Positions 16,720 through 25,839 of a stretch of DNA of 64,000 nt are shown piece by piece. The stretch comes from Clostridiales bacterium (GTDB taxonomy: Bacteria; Bacillota; Clostridia; Lachnospirales; Lachnospiraceae). Made by a program: the position numbers and the translations under genes. Location of the stretch: assembly GCA_022770525.1 (NCBI GenBank), contig JALEHN010000067.1, positions 17,302 to 81,301 on the forward strand. The letters are read 5' to 3'. Below the pieces are notes generated by a model. That model had not been told where the DNA came from, ran no database searches, and was given only the letters and a program-made list of their open reading frames with translations. Each line of letters starts with the position of its first letter. The stretch's first letter is position 1.

Positions 16720-16843
16720 CTCTGAACAGTTACACATAAAAACCATAAAAGCAAAGAAATCATTCAGCCAATGTCTTTGTTTTTATGGTTTTTACGATTT
16801 TTATGGTTTTTCTAATGTAAATTTAATTTAATGGTAACTGTTT
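16720..16843. terminator. Bidirectional terminator with flanking short inverted repeat
   Basis: Long hairpin 16738-16793 (AAAACCATAAAA-CAAAGA against TCTTTG-TTTTTATGGTTTT) between the convergent gntR and spmB genes, followed by more A/T-rich copies of TTTTTATGGTTTTT. It is bracketed by AACAGTTAC and GTAACTGTT. The left flank CTCTGAACAGTTAC resembles the end of the 14426-14567 element. Confidence 0.65.
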
Positions 16844-16853
16844 GATTTGATCA

Positions 16854-17384
16854 TCAGCTCATCCAACCCGCAAATAAAATACTCATCCCGATGCCGGCTG
16901 CTGTGGAAATCATTGCACCGGGCAGTGTATATCTTGTTTTTGAGACCTTCGCTGCCATAAAATACACACTCATTGTATAAAATATTGTTTCTGTACTTGA
17001 AAGCATCAGTGATGCCGTAAGGCCTGAAAAAGAATCCGTCCCGTAGGTTTCGTATACATCAAGCAAAAGTCCTGTCGACGCCGAAGATGAAAACATTTTT
17101 ACAATGGCAAGGGTAAACACTTCCACAGCCATGTTGATTCGATGAAGAATCGGCTCAAACAGCTTTCCCATAATGTCAAAAAATGTGGAAGCCCGCAGAA
17201 CGCCGACTGCCAGAATAAGACCGATCAGTGTCGGCATGATTCCCGCAACAATATGGAGTCCCTCCTTTGCACCTTCCACAAACCGGTCATAAACATTCAC
17301 CTTCGACAAGATGCCAAAACCGACAATGTACAAAATGACCGCCGGTAATATACATGCCGATACATAACTGATGACATGCCCCAT
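16854..17384 (-). CDS. spmB: Spore maturation protein B
   Basis: Membrane protein of 176 residues needed, with SpmA, for spore core dehydration in Bacillus. It has several hydrophobic helices, and the core LRASTFFDIMGKLFEPIL plus SSSASTGLLLDVYETYGTDS is characteristic of SpmB. The ATG at 17384 is taken as start; a TTG at 17387 is an alternative. It begins immediately after the spmA stop, so the pair is one operon, as in other spore formers. Confidence 0.9.
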   Translation of the reverse strand: MGHVISYVSACILPAVILYIVGFGILSKVNVYDRFVEGAKEGLHIVAGIMPTLIGLILAVGVLRASTFFDIMGKLFEPILHRINMAVEVFTLAIVKMFSSSASTGLLLDVYETYGTDSFSGLTASLMLSSTETIFYTMSVYFMAAKVSKTRYTLPGAMISTAAGIGMSILFAGWMS

Positions 17385-17388
17385 CAAA

Positions 17389-18042
17389 TCACGACCTCTG
17401 ATCCATCAAATGATCCATCATTTTGCAAAAAATAATCGCTGCCGCTGTACTGACTGCGGTCGCTGCAATGGCAGGACCGATAATCGAAGTGGGATCCGCA
17501 CTTTTGTACTGACTGCGGTAAGCGATAATATTCACCGGAATCAGCTGCAGCGACGAGATATTGAGTATTAAAAAGGTACACATCTCATTGCTGGCAATAC
17601 CTTCCGGCATGACTTTGAATTTTTTTCTGCTGCGGCTGTCTGCCCTCATTCCATTTTTTAAAGCGCGTCGTTCTTTTTCAAGTTCGCTAAGACTTTCCAT
17701 TGCTTTAAGTCCGGCAGGTGTTGCAGCCCACCCAAGTCCCAGTATATTGGCAACAAAATTTGTGGCTATGTAACCGACAGCCGGATGATTTTTGGGAATA
17801 CCCGGAAACAAAAATCGGATGACCGGCTGCATTTTCACTGCCATTGCCTCCAGCAATCCCGCCTTTTCACCGATTTTTAAAATACCGGTCCACATCGCGA
17901 CAACACCAAGCATTGTCAGACACAGTTCCACCGCCTCCTGCGATGCATTAACAAGCGCTTCTGATACCTCATTCATATGCCCTGTCACCGCACCTGTAAT
18001 AATCCCAAGAAACATCATCGAAGCCCACAGATAATTAAGCAT
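17389..18042 (-). CDS. spmA: Spore maturation protein A
   Basis: Integral membrane partner of SpmB, 217 residues. Typical features are the N-terminal helix MLNYLWASMMFLGIITG, the middle helix ELCLTMLGVVAMWTGILKIG, and the ATPAGLKAMESL stretch with a basic loop after it. The ATG at 18042 is chosen because GGTGGA precedes it; the in-frame GTG at 18051 has no such site. The rsmI stop is about 37 bases upstream, so rsmI, spmA and spmB may be read together. Confidence 0.9.
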   Translation of the reverse strand: MLNYLWASMMFLGIITGAVTGHMNEVSEALVNASQEAVELCLTMLGVVAMWTGILKIGEKAGLLEAMAVKMQPVIRFLFPGIPKNHPAVGYIATNFVANILGLGWAATPAGLKAMESLSELEKERRALKNGMRADSRSRKKFKVMPEGIASNEMCTFLILNISSLQLIPVNIIAYRSQYKSADPTSIIGPAIAATAVSTAAAIIFCKMMDHLMDQRS

Positions 18043-18079
18043 TTGATCCACCGATGATTTTTTTATAACTTATGCATCA

Positions 18080-18919
18080 TCACGAAATAAAATGCTGATA
18101 AATTTCCCTTTTTGGCACACCTCTGTCCGCGGCAACGGCTTTCATCGCCTCTTTTTTATTCATGCCCTTTGCAAGATAAATATCCATATGTTCTTCAATG
18201 CTGATGTTTTCCCATGACTGGCGTACTTCTTCGTCCAGCTGTTCCTGTAAAATCCCCTCAACGACCAGCACAAACTCCCCTTTTGGCGGATTTTCCTCAT
18301 AGTAAACCATCGCTTCTTTTGCCGTCATCATCAGTGCATTTTCATAACGCTTCGTCAGTTCCTTACAAAAAACAATCCGTCGGCCGGATATATAGGACGC
18401 CATAAGTTCCAATGTCTTTAAAAGCCGGTGGGGCGCCTCATAAAATACTGTCGTTCTCGTTTCGGTTTTAAGTCTTTCAAGAACCAATGACCGCTCTTTT
18501 TTATCCGTCGGTAAAAATCCTTCAAAGCAAAAACGCCTTGTAGAAAGCCCTGACATCGTCAACGCTGTAATGCACGCTGCAGGTCCCGGTATGCTTGTGA
18601 CCTCTATCCCTGCCTCCCTGCAGAAACGCACCAGTTCCTCCCCAGGGTCTGATATCCCCGGTGTCCCCGCATCACTGACAAGGGCAATATTTTTTCCTTC
18701 CATCATCAAAGATACAAGATAATGCCCTTTGTCGATCTTATTGTATTCATGGTAACTGGTCATCGGCGTCTTAATCTCAAAATGATTCAGAAGCTTAATC
18801 GTATTTCTCGTATCCTCAGCAGCAATTAAATCTGCATTTTTCAAAGTTTCAATACACCGAAATGTCATATCCGATAAATTACCAATGGGTGTGGCACATA
18901 AAAAAAGCTTTCCTGCCAT
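18080..18919 (-). CDS. rsmI: 16S rRNA (cytidine-1402-2'-O)-methyltransferase
   Basis: Methylates the 2'-OH of C1402 in the ribosomal decoding centre using SAM. The 279-residue protein has the family start LFLCATPIGNLSDMTFR, the AEDTRNT motif, LVSDAGTPGISDPG and PGPAACITAL, all of the tetrapyrrole-methylase fold. The ATG at 18919 follows AGGAGG by 11 bases; a longer frame upstream has no support. Usual length. Confidence 0.95.
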   Translation of the reverse strand: MAGKLFLCATPIGNLSDMTFRCIETLKNADLIAAEDTRNTIKLLNHFEIKTPMTSYHEYNKIDKGHYLVSLMMEGKNIALVSDAGTPGISDPGEELVRFCREAGIEVTSIPGPAACITALTMSGLSTRRFCFEGFLPTDKKERSLVLERLKTETRTTVFYEAPHRLLKTLELMASYISGRRIVFCKELTKRYENALMMTAKEAMVYYEENPPKGEFVLVVEGILQEQLDEEVRQSWENISIEEHMDIYLAKGMNKKEAMKAVAADRGVPKREIYQHFIS

Positions 18920-18979
18920 AGGTTTATTATCCTCCTTGTGTAAAAAATTCAAAAAATTAAAAAAATTTCATCAAAACAC

Positions 18980-19008
18980 TTGATTTATTTTTCGAAATCT
19001 GGTAATAT
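18980..19008 (+). promoter_or_regulatory. Promoter of tRNA-Leu
   Basis: TTGATT (18980-18985), 17-base spacer, TAATAT (19003-19008), ending 8 bases before the tRNA. Confidence 0.65.
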
Positions 19009-19016
19009 ACTCTCAT

Positions 19017-19099
19017 GCAGAAGTGGCGGAATGGCAGACGCGCTAGATTCAGGTTCTAGTGCTCGCAAGGGCGTGTGGGTTCAACTCCCATCTTCTGCA
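19017..19099 (+). tRNA. tRNA-Leu (anticodon CAG)
   Basis: The acceptor arms GCAGAAG and CTTCTGC pair perfectly, with discriminator A at 19099. The anticodon stem CTAGA/TCTAG encloses the loop TTCAGGT, giving anticodon CAG. A long variable arm follows (TGCTCGCAAGGGCG), as expected of class II tRNA-Leu, then a TTCAACT T-loop. CCA is not encoded. A run of T follows at once and should stop transcription. Confidence 0.93.
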
Positions 19100-19315
19100 T
19101 TATTTTTTTGCCCTGATTTTCAAGGGTAAAACGCAGATATGCTTATAAATACTGCATTTTCTAAGCATTTTTCACGTCGTTTCATAACAATAGATTATAT
19201 AATATAATCTGTGCTTATGCAAGAATTGTCCACGGAAACGCCCACAAAAACGCTTATTTTCTTACCTATATAATGTGAGAACATTGCTCCCGCCAATATT
19301 ATTTTATTTCCTGCT
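19100..19315. other. Gap downstream of tRNA-Leu with a 19-bp palindrome
   Basis: No gene seen. It contains the perfect palindrome AGATTATAT-A-ATATAATCT (19192-19210). The region lies between a tRNA and a truncated efflux gene, a usual place for past integration or deletion, but no att duplication of the tRNA end was found by eye. Confidence 0.4.
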
Positions 19316-19570
19316 TCAACTTGGAAGTATACTATTTTTATAATCTCTTGTGACTTTTCCGTTTATCGGGTCAACAACAACGTAAGCATAGAATTTCATC
19401 GGTGTTTCGTCACCCATTGGAACATCAATTTCTTCAGTGTCCATTCCTAAATTATATAAAAATTTTCCTTCATGTGATAATCCATAAGTGCAGCAGCAAA
19501 GATGCTTGTGTTGTTCAACAAATTCCTTTCCCAACATATCCACACATTCATCAAGCGCAATTTTCATCAT
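19316..19570 (-). CDS. Hypothetical protein, 84 aa
   Basis: Not recognised. Start is taken at the ATG at 19570, which follows GAGG by 5 bases; another in-frame ATG lies at 19588. The product is acidic, with a cysteine cluster HLCCCTYGLS and a C-terminal VVVDPINGKVTRDYKNS stretch, and no membrane segment. The gene abuts, in opposite orientation, the broken end of a cation-efflux gene, so it may have arrived with the event that broke it. Confidence 0.5.
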   Translation of the reverse strand: MMKIALDECVDMLGKEFVEQHKHLCCCTYGLSHEGKFLYNLGMDTEEIDVPMGDETPMKFYAYVVVDPINGKVTRDYKNSILPS

Positions 19571-19586
19571 TCTTTCCTCGCTCAGC

Positions 19587-20033
19587 ATTGATTCAGCCGC
19601 ACTGATGGCCGACGCGTGGCATCATCGCTCAGACGCATTGTCTTCCATCGGCGCATTCATCGGTATCGCAGGTTCAAGACTTGGTTTTCCAGTCATGGAT
19701 TCCGCTGCCAGCCTTGTCATTTTTATTTTCATCGCAAAAGCCGCCTTTGATATTTTCAAAGATGCCGTGGACAAAATGGTAGACCATTCCTGCGACGAAC
19801 ATACAGAAAAAGAAATTTATGATTGTGTGATCGCACACAGCGATGTACTCGGTATAGATATGCTTCAGAGCCGTATCTTCGGCAACAAAATATATATTGA
19901 TCTGGAAATCGAAGTTTGTGCGGATTATACACTGGAAAAAGCACACGATATCGCTGAAGAAGTCCACAAAGACATCGAAAAGAGCTTTCCGAAAGTCAAG
20001 CATGTCATGATTCATGTCAATCCGGTAAAATAG
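19587..20033 (+). pseudogene. Truncated cation diffusion facilitator (C-terminal fragment)
   Basis: The frame reads as the C-terminal half of a CDF metal exporter. It begins with SAALMADAWHHRSDALSS, whose HxxxD metal site is that of transmembrane helix 5, then two membrane helices and a cytoplasmic metal-binding domain ending KHVMIHVNP. The first three to four helices are absent: upstream of 19587 the frame loses all resemblance, and no ribosome-binding site is seen. It is therefore a remnant, probably inactive. The break falls at the start of the opposing 84-residue gene. Confidence 0.75.
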
Positions 20034-20093
20034 CATCATCAAACAGAGGCAGCCTGTGCTTTAAAATGCCAGGCTGCCATATCTTTGATCTTA

Positions 20094-20753
20094 CTATCCT
20101 ATACATCCCGCAAAAACACCAAGCGCGAAGACAGCGCCATAGTATAATGCCATAATGATTCTTGTATTTTTAATACTTTGCCTGCCTTCAATAAATGTAC
20201 CGGCCAAAATATAGTCCGACGCAGTAAACATCACACCGCCTGCCGCAGCCCAAATACCCCTGATAAGGCCTGAATGAACCGCAATATCTACAGCCGTTGT
20301 CACAGCCGCGGCACACATGCCGCAAAGCAGCGCCGCATAAGCAAGTGCAGGCACGAGCAGCTTTTCCCGTTTCAGTTTCCTTGTCCATTTCCCGAAGGTG
20401 CCAATAAAAACGCCGATCAGCACAGCCCAGAAAAGCACCGTGTAAAACCTAAATCCGCCGCACTGTATCAATGCAATAATAAAACAAATATGGGCAGCCG
20501 CAAACAGAAGTATCCCCGCTGCAAAATAAAGATCAAGAAAAATGTCTGCCAGAGCGCACAGTATAATTCCTCCGACAAACAGCCAGCGTACAGCTGCCGA
20601 ACCATTATCAGCAAGAGAAAGTGCCGGAATGACCGCCATAAATGTCGCTATTCCCTTAAGCGGAAGCAGCTTTTTACCATATACCGGTGTATAATTCACA
20701 TAAACAAATCCAAAAAGTGCCATTAAGATTGCTGCTGCACAAGCCATTAACAC
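20094..20753 (-). CDS. YhhN-family membrane protein (lysoplasmalogenase-like)
   Basis: Integral membrane protein of 219 residues with about eight helices. It matches the YhhN/TMEM86 family, whose animal members cleave the vinyl ether of lysoplasmalogens. The conserved acidic pair is visible in CALADIFLDLYF and TASDYILAGTF. The start is a GTG at 20753, 10 bases after AGGAGG. Many anaerobic clostridia make plasmalogens, so the role is plausible but not proven here. Confidence 0.75.
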   Translation of the reverse strand: MLMACAAAILMALFGFVYVNYTPVYGKKLLPLKGIATFMAVIPALSLADNGSAAVRWLFVGGIILCALADIFLDLYFAAGILLFAAAHICFIIALIQCGGFRFYTVLFWAVLIGVFIGTFGKWTRKLKREKLLVPALAYAALLCGMCAAAVTTAVDIAVHSGLIRGIWAAAGGVMFTASDYILAGTFIEGRQSIKNTRIIMALYYGAVFALGVFAGCIG

Positions 20754-20878
20754 AATACCTGAACCTCCTGAAATTCTTTTTCATATTTCCTGCCAAATTT
20801 TTTCATATTTTACAACTTAAATTGCCGTGCATAATTATTTTTTTCCTGTGCATCCTTATCATCAAAGGAGGTTTTACG

Positions 20879-21031
20879 ATGGAAAAAGAAAACTTATGCT
20901 GCAATAGCTGTCATTACAAATTAGCCGATCTGCCTTTGTCATGCCGCGAAAAATTCGCGGAATTCGAACAGGAACTCAATCGGCAGGGCTACTGGAATAT
21001 CGCACTGGTTGCATATCAAAAAACGGAATAA
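20879..21031 (+). CDS. Small cysteine-containing protein, 50 aa
   Basis: A short gene with an excellent AAAGGAGG 7 bases before the ATG at 20879. The product has Cys-Cys-x2-Cys near the N-terminus and a further Cys about 13 residues on (CCNSCHYKL and LSCREK), possibly a small zinc site, then a charged helix. No family recognised. It lies between yhhN and hisC, opposite in direction to both. Confidence 0.6.
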   Translation: MEKENLCCNSCHYKLADLPLSCREKFAEFEQELNRQGYWNIALVAYQKTE

Positions 21032-21074
21032 AAACGTAAAAGTACTGCAATACTATATGATCAGCGGGCAAATT

Positions 21075-22130
21075 TTATTTCATATAATTCTTTAAAAACT
21101 CAATCAGTGTCTGCATCTGCTCATCTGTACCTATCGTAATACGCAGATAATTGTCAATCCGCGGAAGGCTGAAGTACCGGACATAAATATCCTTTTCTCT
21201 GAGCGCCGCAAATAAGTCCGACGCTTTATAGTCCGGATGTGATGCAAAAATAAAATTTGCCCCCGGTTCATTAAACTTAAATCCAAGCTTTCTAAGCTCA
21301 TTTGCTGTCCAGCTTCTTGTGGCCTTAATCTTCTCCACACACTGTTTAAAATACGCTTCATCTTTCACAGCTTCCACGCCAAGGACAAGGGATGTCTGAT
21401 TCATTGTATAAGAATTAATCGAATATTTTACATCGTTCATTGCCTTAATAAGCGCAGGCTGACCAATGGCATAGCCGATACGCATACCTGCCATGGAACG
21501 TGATTTTGAAAATGTCTGAACCACGAGGAGGTTGTCGTATTCAGGTATAAGTTCTATGGCTGATGGTCCCGCAAAATCGATATAAGCCTCATCCACAACA
21601 ACGACAACGTCCGGATTGTTTTTTACGATATCCTCCACGAAAGACAGATTCTCATAATATGAAGTCGGCGCATTTGGATTCGGGAATACGATGCCGCCGC
21701 TTCCGCCGAAGTAATCTTCTTTGACAATACGGAAATTTTCATCCACCGGTTTTGTCTCATACGGAATTCTGTATACATCTGCCCATACAGGATAAAATGA
21801 GTATGTAATATCCGGGAAAAAAATGGGTTTATCTGAATTAAAAAAAGTTAGAAACGCCACTGACAGTACATCATCCGAGCCAACACCTGTAAACACCATA
21901 TCTTCCGAAACATGATAATAATCAGCCAACGTTTGGTTAAGATTTCTGCATGCCGGATCCGGATAAAGACGAAGCCTGTCTTCATCAAAATGGTCTAAAA
22001 GACTGCGGACACCGGGTGCCGGCGGATACGGATTTTCATTGGTATTCAGCTTTATCATTGACGGACGGTTCGGCTGTTCGCCCGGTGTATACGGAACAAC
22101 TTTACGTACTTTATCCTGCCATAATTTCAT
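21075..22130 (-). CDS. hisC: Histidinol-phosphate aminotransferase
   Basis: PLP enzyme of histidine synthesis, converting imidazole-acetol phosphate to histidinol phosphate. The 351-residue protein shows KLNTNENPYPPAPGV near the N-terminus, VVVDEAYIDF, and the PLP-binding lysine in TFSKSRSMAGMRIGY. The ATG at 22130 is set by GGGAGG 8 bases upstream; a longer frame reaching 22205 is rejected. No other his genes are in the window, so a role with a related aromatic substrate cannot be excluded. Confidence 0.9.
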   Translation of the reverse strand: MKLWQDKVRKVVPYTPGEQPNRPSMIKLNTNENPYPPAPGVRSLLDHFDEDRLRLYPDPACRNLNQTLADYYHVSEDMVFTGVGSDDVLSVAFLTFFNSDKPIFFPDITYSFYPVWADVYRIPYETKPVDENFRIVKEDYFGGSGGIVFPNPNAPTSYYENLSFVEDIVKNNPDVVVVVDEAYIDFAGPSAIELIPEYDNLLVVQTFSKSRSMAGMRIGYAIGQPALIKAMNDVKYSINSYTMNQTSLVLGVEAVKDEAYFKQCVEKIKATRSWTANELRKLGFKFNEPGANFIFASHPDYKASDLFAALREKDIYVRYFSLPRIDNYLRITIGTDEQMQTLIEFLKNYMK

Positions 22131-22291
22131 TATCAATTCCTCCCTTAAATTTAAGTTATACTGATTGCAGCCGTCAAAGGCATGGAATCTTTTTCTTATA
22201 AACATAAGTCATCTCATCACCACTTTAGTATACTACATTAAACCTGTTTTTGCCATACCTTATCAGTCATTGAACAGGGTAATATCCTACA

Positions 22292-22329
22292 GAAAAAGCG
22301 AAGAATCTCTGCTTTTTCAGATTCTTCGC
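22292..22329 (-). terminator. Terminator of prfA
   Basis: Perfect 11-base stem GCGAAGAATCT/AGATTCTTCGC followed on the minus strand by TTTTT, about 100 bases after the prfA stop. Confidence 0.75.
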
Positions 22330-22430
22330 CTTCATTCATCTTATTTCAGCTATTTTTTATGCACTGTTTTTTATTCACAATTTTTATCTGCCATTTTATG
22401 GCTATTTTTTATTCATGATTATTTTATACA

Positions 22431-23504
22431 TTATTCTTCATTCATATTTGACAGCTTGGCCGCCTGATCTGCGGCAGTAAGGCTGTCTATAATTTCATCA
22501 AGGTCTCCGTTGATAATACTGTCCAGTTTGTGCAGGGTAAGCTTGATACGGTGATCCGTACATCTTCCCTGAGGATAGTTGTATGTCCGGATTTTTTCCG
22601 AACGATCCCCTGTGCCGACCTGATTTTTACGAAGCGAAGCTTCTTCCTTCTGCTTCTTTTCCAGTTCAAGATCATACAGTCTTGAACGCAGTACTTTCAG
22701 GCCTTTTTCCTTGTTTTTAAGCTGGGACTTTTCATCCTGACATGAAATAACAATACCTGTCGGAATGTGTGTAATACGGACAGCAGAGTCGGTCGTATTG
22801 ACACACTGACCGCCGTTGCCTGATGCACGGAACACATCTATACGCACATCATTCATATCCAACTGAACATCGACATCTTCCGCCTCAGGCATAATGGCCA
22901 CGGTAACTGTGGACGTATGGATACGTCCCGCGGATTCTGTCTCAGGCACACGCTGTACACGGTGAACACCGCTCTCAAACTTAAGTTTTGAATAAGCGCC
23001 GTTACCGTTGATCATAAAAATAATTTCCTTAAAACCGCCAAGACCGTTTTCATTGACGCTCATCATCTCTATTTTCCAGCGCTTTGTTTCTGCGTATTTT
23101 GAGTACATGCGGAAAAGATCCGCCGCAAATAAAGCTGCTTCATCACCGCCGGCACCGGCACGGATTTCTACGATAACATTCTTCTCATCCATCGGATCCT
23201 TTGGAATAAGAAGAATCTTAAGCTGATTTTCAATTTCTTCCAGTCTGCTCTTGCTTTCTGCAAGCTCTTCCTTTGCCAGTTCACGCATTTCCTCGTCGCT
23301 TTCTGTTTCAAGCATTTCCAGACTATCCTCGATATCCTGCTTTGTCTGTTTATATTCTGTATATTTTTCAGCAAGAGGTGTCAGATCCGTCTGTTCTTTC
23401 ATCAACTTACGGAATCTTGCCTGGTCGTTAACAACCTCCGGATCGTTGAGTTCTTCCAACACCTGCTGATATCTGATCAAAATATCATCTAAACGATCAA
23501 ACAT
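22431..23504 (-). CDS. prfA: Peptide chain release factor 1
   Basis: Releases finished peptides at UAA and UAG. The 357-residue protein has the catalytic GGQ in [18 protein letters not shown] and the family block [20 protein letters not shown]. The GGQ is followed by Cys rather than the usual His, a mild variation. It directly follows prmC, whose product methylates the GGQ glutamine. Confidence 0.96.
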   Translation of the reverse strand: MFDRLDDILIRYQQVLEELNDPEVVNDQARFRKLMKEQTDLTPLAEKYTEYKQTKQDIEDSLEMLETESDEEMRELAKEELAESKSRLEEIENQLKILLIPKDPMDEKNVIVEIRAGAGGDEAALFAADLFRMYSKYAETKRWKIEMMSVNENGLGGFKEIIFMINGNGAYSKLKFESGVHRVQRVPETESAGRIHTSTVTVAIMPEAEDVDVQLDMNDVRIDVFRASGNGGQCVNTTDSAVRITHIPTGIVISCQDEKSQLKNKEKGLKVLRSRLYDLELEKKQKEEASLRKNQVGTGDRSEKIRTYNYPQGRCTDHRIKLTLHKLDSIINGDLDEIIDSLTAADQAAKLSNMNEE

Positions 23505-23527
23505 TTTTTCGCCTCCAATACTTTTAT

Positions 23528-24379
23528 CTATGAATTGTTTACCGCATATACGACCCGGTTAAGACCCGCAAGGTCTTTTTTAACCCTGATCTGTGAAAAA
23601 TCAGCTGCAGCAAGAAGCTCTGATACGCTATCTGCCTGATCCCAGCCTATTTCAAAAAAGATCATGCCGTTTTCCTTTAAATGAGCTTTCGCCCCTGAAA
23701 TAATTTTTCTGTAAAAATACAGGCCGTCATCATGGCCGTCCAGAGCCATCACCGGTTCATGATCTCTGACCTCCGGCATCAGTGCCAATACTTCTTTCGA
23801 TGCAATATACGGCGGATTTGAAACGATGACATCAAACTTCTTCATGCCAAAAGTCAAATCAACGCCTTCGTACAAGTCACTGCGGACAAATGTCAGATTG
23901 TCCGTATGGTTCAGTGCTGCATTGGTTTTCGCCACTTTCAGAGCACCCAAAGATAAATCGGCACCCACACCACAACCGACTGCGACATTGGCCGCAAGGC
24001 TGATCAGAATGCATCCCGACCCCGTACACATATCAAGAACATCCATGTCACTCTTTAAATACTCAAGCACTGTTTCAACAAGAACTTCTGTATCCTGCCG
24101 GGGAACAAGGACATTTTCATCCACATAAAAATCCAGACCCATAAACGCCTGCGTATGTGTGATGTACTGCAGCGGATAATGAGCCGCTCTTTTTTCAATA
24201 CATCTTTTGTACTTTTCTTCCTGTTCGGGCGGTACTGCTTCAGCCGGTGACATAAGATAACTCACCCTGTTTATTCCTGTCACATAGGCAAACAACAGCC
24301 ACGCATCATTATGACTATTGATAATGTCATGGGCTTCAAGTGTCTGTCTGCCGTAATCGATCAACTGCCTGCGGTTCAT
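23528..24379 (-). CDS. prmC: Release factor glutamine methyltransferase
   Basis: SAM-dependent enzyme that methylates the GGQ glutamine of release factors. The 283-residue protein has [14 protein letters not shown] (SAM site) and the catalytic VSNPPYIA. Its start overlaps the preceding DUF1385 stop by 4 bases, indicating translational coupling, and prfA follows 23 bases on. This order is common in Lachnospiraceae. Confidence 0.95.
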   Translation of the reverse strand: MNRRQLIDYGRQTLEAHDIINSHNDAWLLFAYVTGINRVSYLMSPAEAVPPEQEEKYKRCIEKRAAHYPLQYITHTQAFMGLDFYVDENVLVPRQDTEVLVETVLEYLKSDMDVLDMCTGSGCILISLAANVAVGCGVGADLSLGALKVAKTNAALNHTDNLTFVRSDLYEGVDLTFGMKKFDVIVSNPPYIASKEVLALMPEVRDHEPVMALDGHDDGLYFYRKIISGAKAHLKENGMIFFEIGWDQADSVSELLAAADFSQIRVKKDLAGLNRVVYAVNNS

Positions 24380-25323
24380 TGTTCTTCATCTCCGCCGCCG
24401 GCTTTGACTCTTGCCTGAAAATCACGCCAGTCATAAATAGACTCAATGGCTGCAATCGCCACCTCAAGCATCTCTTCGTCAGGCTCACGGGTCGTCAGTT
24501 TCTGCATACAAAATCCCGGCTTACTGATGATATCCACCAGACGCGACTGATGCCGCCCGGCCCACTGTAAAATCTCATATGCAATTCCCGCAATGACAGG
24601 AACAAGTGCAATACGAATCACAAGCTTTGTCACTGTCCCTTCCACAGGAACAAAAGTGAAAAATAACATATGAACAATCACACAGAGCAAAACGACGATC
24701 AAAAGGAAACTTGTCCCGCATCTTTTATGAAATCTTGAATACTTCATAGCATTGGCCGGCGTCAGCTCTTCGCCGTGTTCGATACAGTTAATGGTTTTAT
24801 GTTCTGCACCGTGATACATAAATACGCGCTGAATATCCTTCATTCGGGCAATCAGCACAATATATAACAGAAAAAGGGCAATTCTTATGATCCCTTCAAT
24901 GAGCGACAATATAAAATTTGAACTGGTAAAACGCGCAAACAGATTTGATGCAAGAAACGGCAGTGCCATAAAAATTCCCAGCGCCAGCACGATGGAAAGT
25001 ATGACTGTAAATCCCATCATCAGCTTATCTGTCAATTTCTCTTTTTTTTCATCTTTTTCACTTTCACCGTTTTCATCTTCATCATAAAACTCGGCAGAAT
25101 ATGTCAGTGTCGACATGCCCAGAACAAGTGAATCTATAAAAGCGAATACACCGCGCAATATAGGCACTTTGCGCATATTCAGCTTTGAAACAAGTCCCTC
25201 ATAAACATCTTTTTTTATCTCAATCTCATGATCAGGCTTTCGCACAGCCACAGCATAATCATCACCGTTTCGCATCATGATTCCTTCAATCACAGCCTGA
25301 CCGCCGATTTTTGCATATTTCAT
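24376..25323 (-). CDS. DUF1385 (YqhQ-like) membrane protein
   Basis: Conserved Firmicute membrane protein of unknown function, 315 residues. It starts KIGGQAVIEGIMMRNGD, the family hallmark, and has HGAEHKTINCIEHGEELTPAN and FHKRCGTSFLLIVV in the middle with three to four hydrophobic helices around them. It lies between rpmE and prmC and overlaps prmC by 4 bases. The histidine/cysteine motifs suggest a metal or catalytic site, but no reaction is known to me. Confidence 0.88.
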   Translation of the reverse strand: MKYAKIGGQAVIEGIMMRNGDDYAVAVRKPDHEIEIKKDVYEGLVSKLNMRKVPILRGVFAFIDSLVLGMSTLTYSAEFYDEDENGESEKDEKKEKLTDKLMMGFTVILSIVLALGIFMALPFLASNLFARFTSSNFILSLIEGIIRIALFLLYIVLIARMKDIQRVFMYHGAEHKTINCIEHGEELTPANAMKYSRFHKRCGTSFLLIVVLLCVIVHMLFFTFVPVEGTVTKLVIRIALVPVIAGIAYEILQWAGRHQSRLVDIISKPGFCMQKLTTREPDEEMLEVAIAAIESIYDWRDFQARVKAGGGDEEQ

Positions 25324-25435
25324 AAATCGCCTGCTTTCTTTCTCATCAGATCAATCATTTCCATAGGCATCCTAACGCCTCCCGAACAGAGCGCTTTTAA
25401 TTCTATGGGCATTTTAAAGAAACTTCCTATAGAAT

Positions 25436-25470
25436 AAAAATATAGGTTGAGATTTTTCAACCTCAACCTT
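25436..25470 (-). terminator. Terminator of rpmE
   Basis: Hairpin AGGTTGAG/CTCAACCT with a loop of about 10 bases, followed on the minus strand by ATATTTTTATTC, just after the rpmE stop. Confidence 0.7.
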
Positions 25471-25480
25471 CTTTTTATCA

Positions 25481-25687
25481 TTATCCCTGAGTGATACCAT
25501 ATTTACGATTGAATTTATCAATACGTCCACGTGCTGCAGTTGATTTCTGCTGTCCTGTGTAATATGGATGACACTTTGAACAAACTTCGACGTGAATTTC
25601 TGGTTTTGTTGAACCTGTAACAAATTCGTTGCCACAGTTGCAAGTTACTTTTGCCTGATAATACTTTGGATGGATTCCTTCTCTCAT
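25481..25687 (-). CDS. rpmE: 50S ribosomal protein L31
   Basis: Large-subunit protein of 68 residues, zinc-binding type. It has CNCGNEF and [13 protein letters not shown], giving the four-cysteine zinc site. The ATG at 25687 follows AGAGG by 8 bases; the in-frame GTG nine bases upstream overlaps the ribosome-binding site and is rejected. It has its own promoter although rho lies just upstream on the same strand. Confidence 0.96.
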   Translation of the reverse strand: MREGIHPKYYQAKVTCNCGNEFVTGSTKPEIHVEVCSKCHPYYTGQQKSTAARGRIDKFNRKYGITQG

Positions 25688-25763
25688 GTTTTTCACCTCT
25701 TTACGAATTAATGATATAAAAATCGATGAATCATCGACCTGTTATTCTCCAAACAGCTCTGTT

Positions 25764-25792
25764 ATTATATCATAGATTTTTTCTGTATGCAA
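25764..25792 (-). promoter_or_regulatory. Promoter of rpmE
   Basis: TTGCAT (25792-25787), 17-base spacer, TATAAT (25769-25764) on the minus strand, in the gap between rho and rpmE. Confidence 0.75.
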
Positions 25793-25839
25793 GCATTAAT
25801 ATTAATTATTTAAATAATTTTACATTTTATATCAAACTA

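Noticed and set aside
19017..20033. Prophage or genomic island integrated at tRNA-Leu
   Set aside because: No integrase gene, no phage genes and no duplicated tRNA end seen; only a gene remnant and a palindrome.
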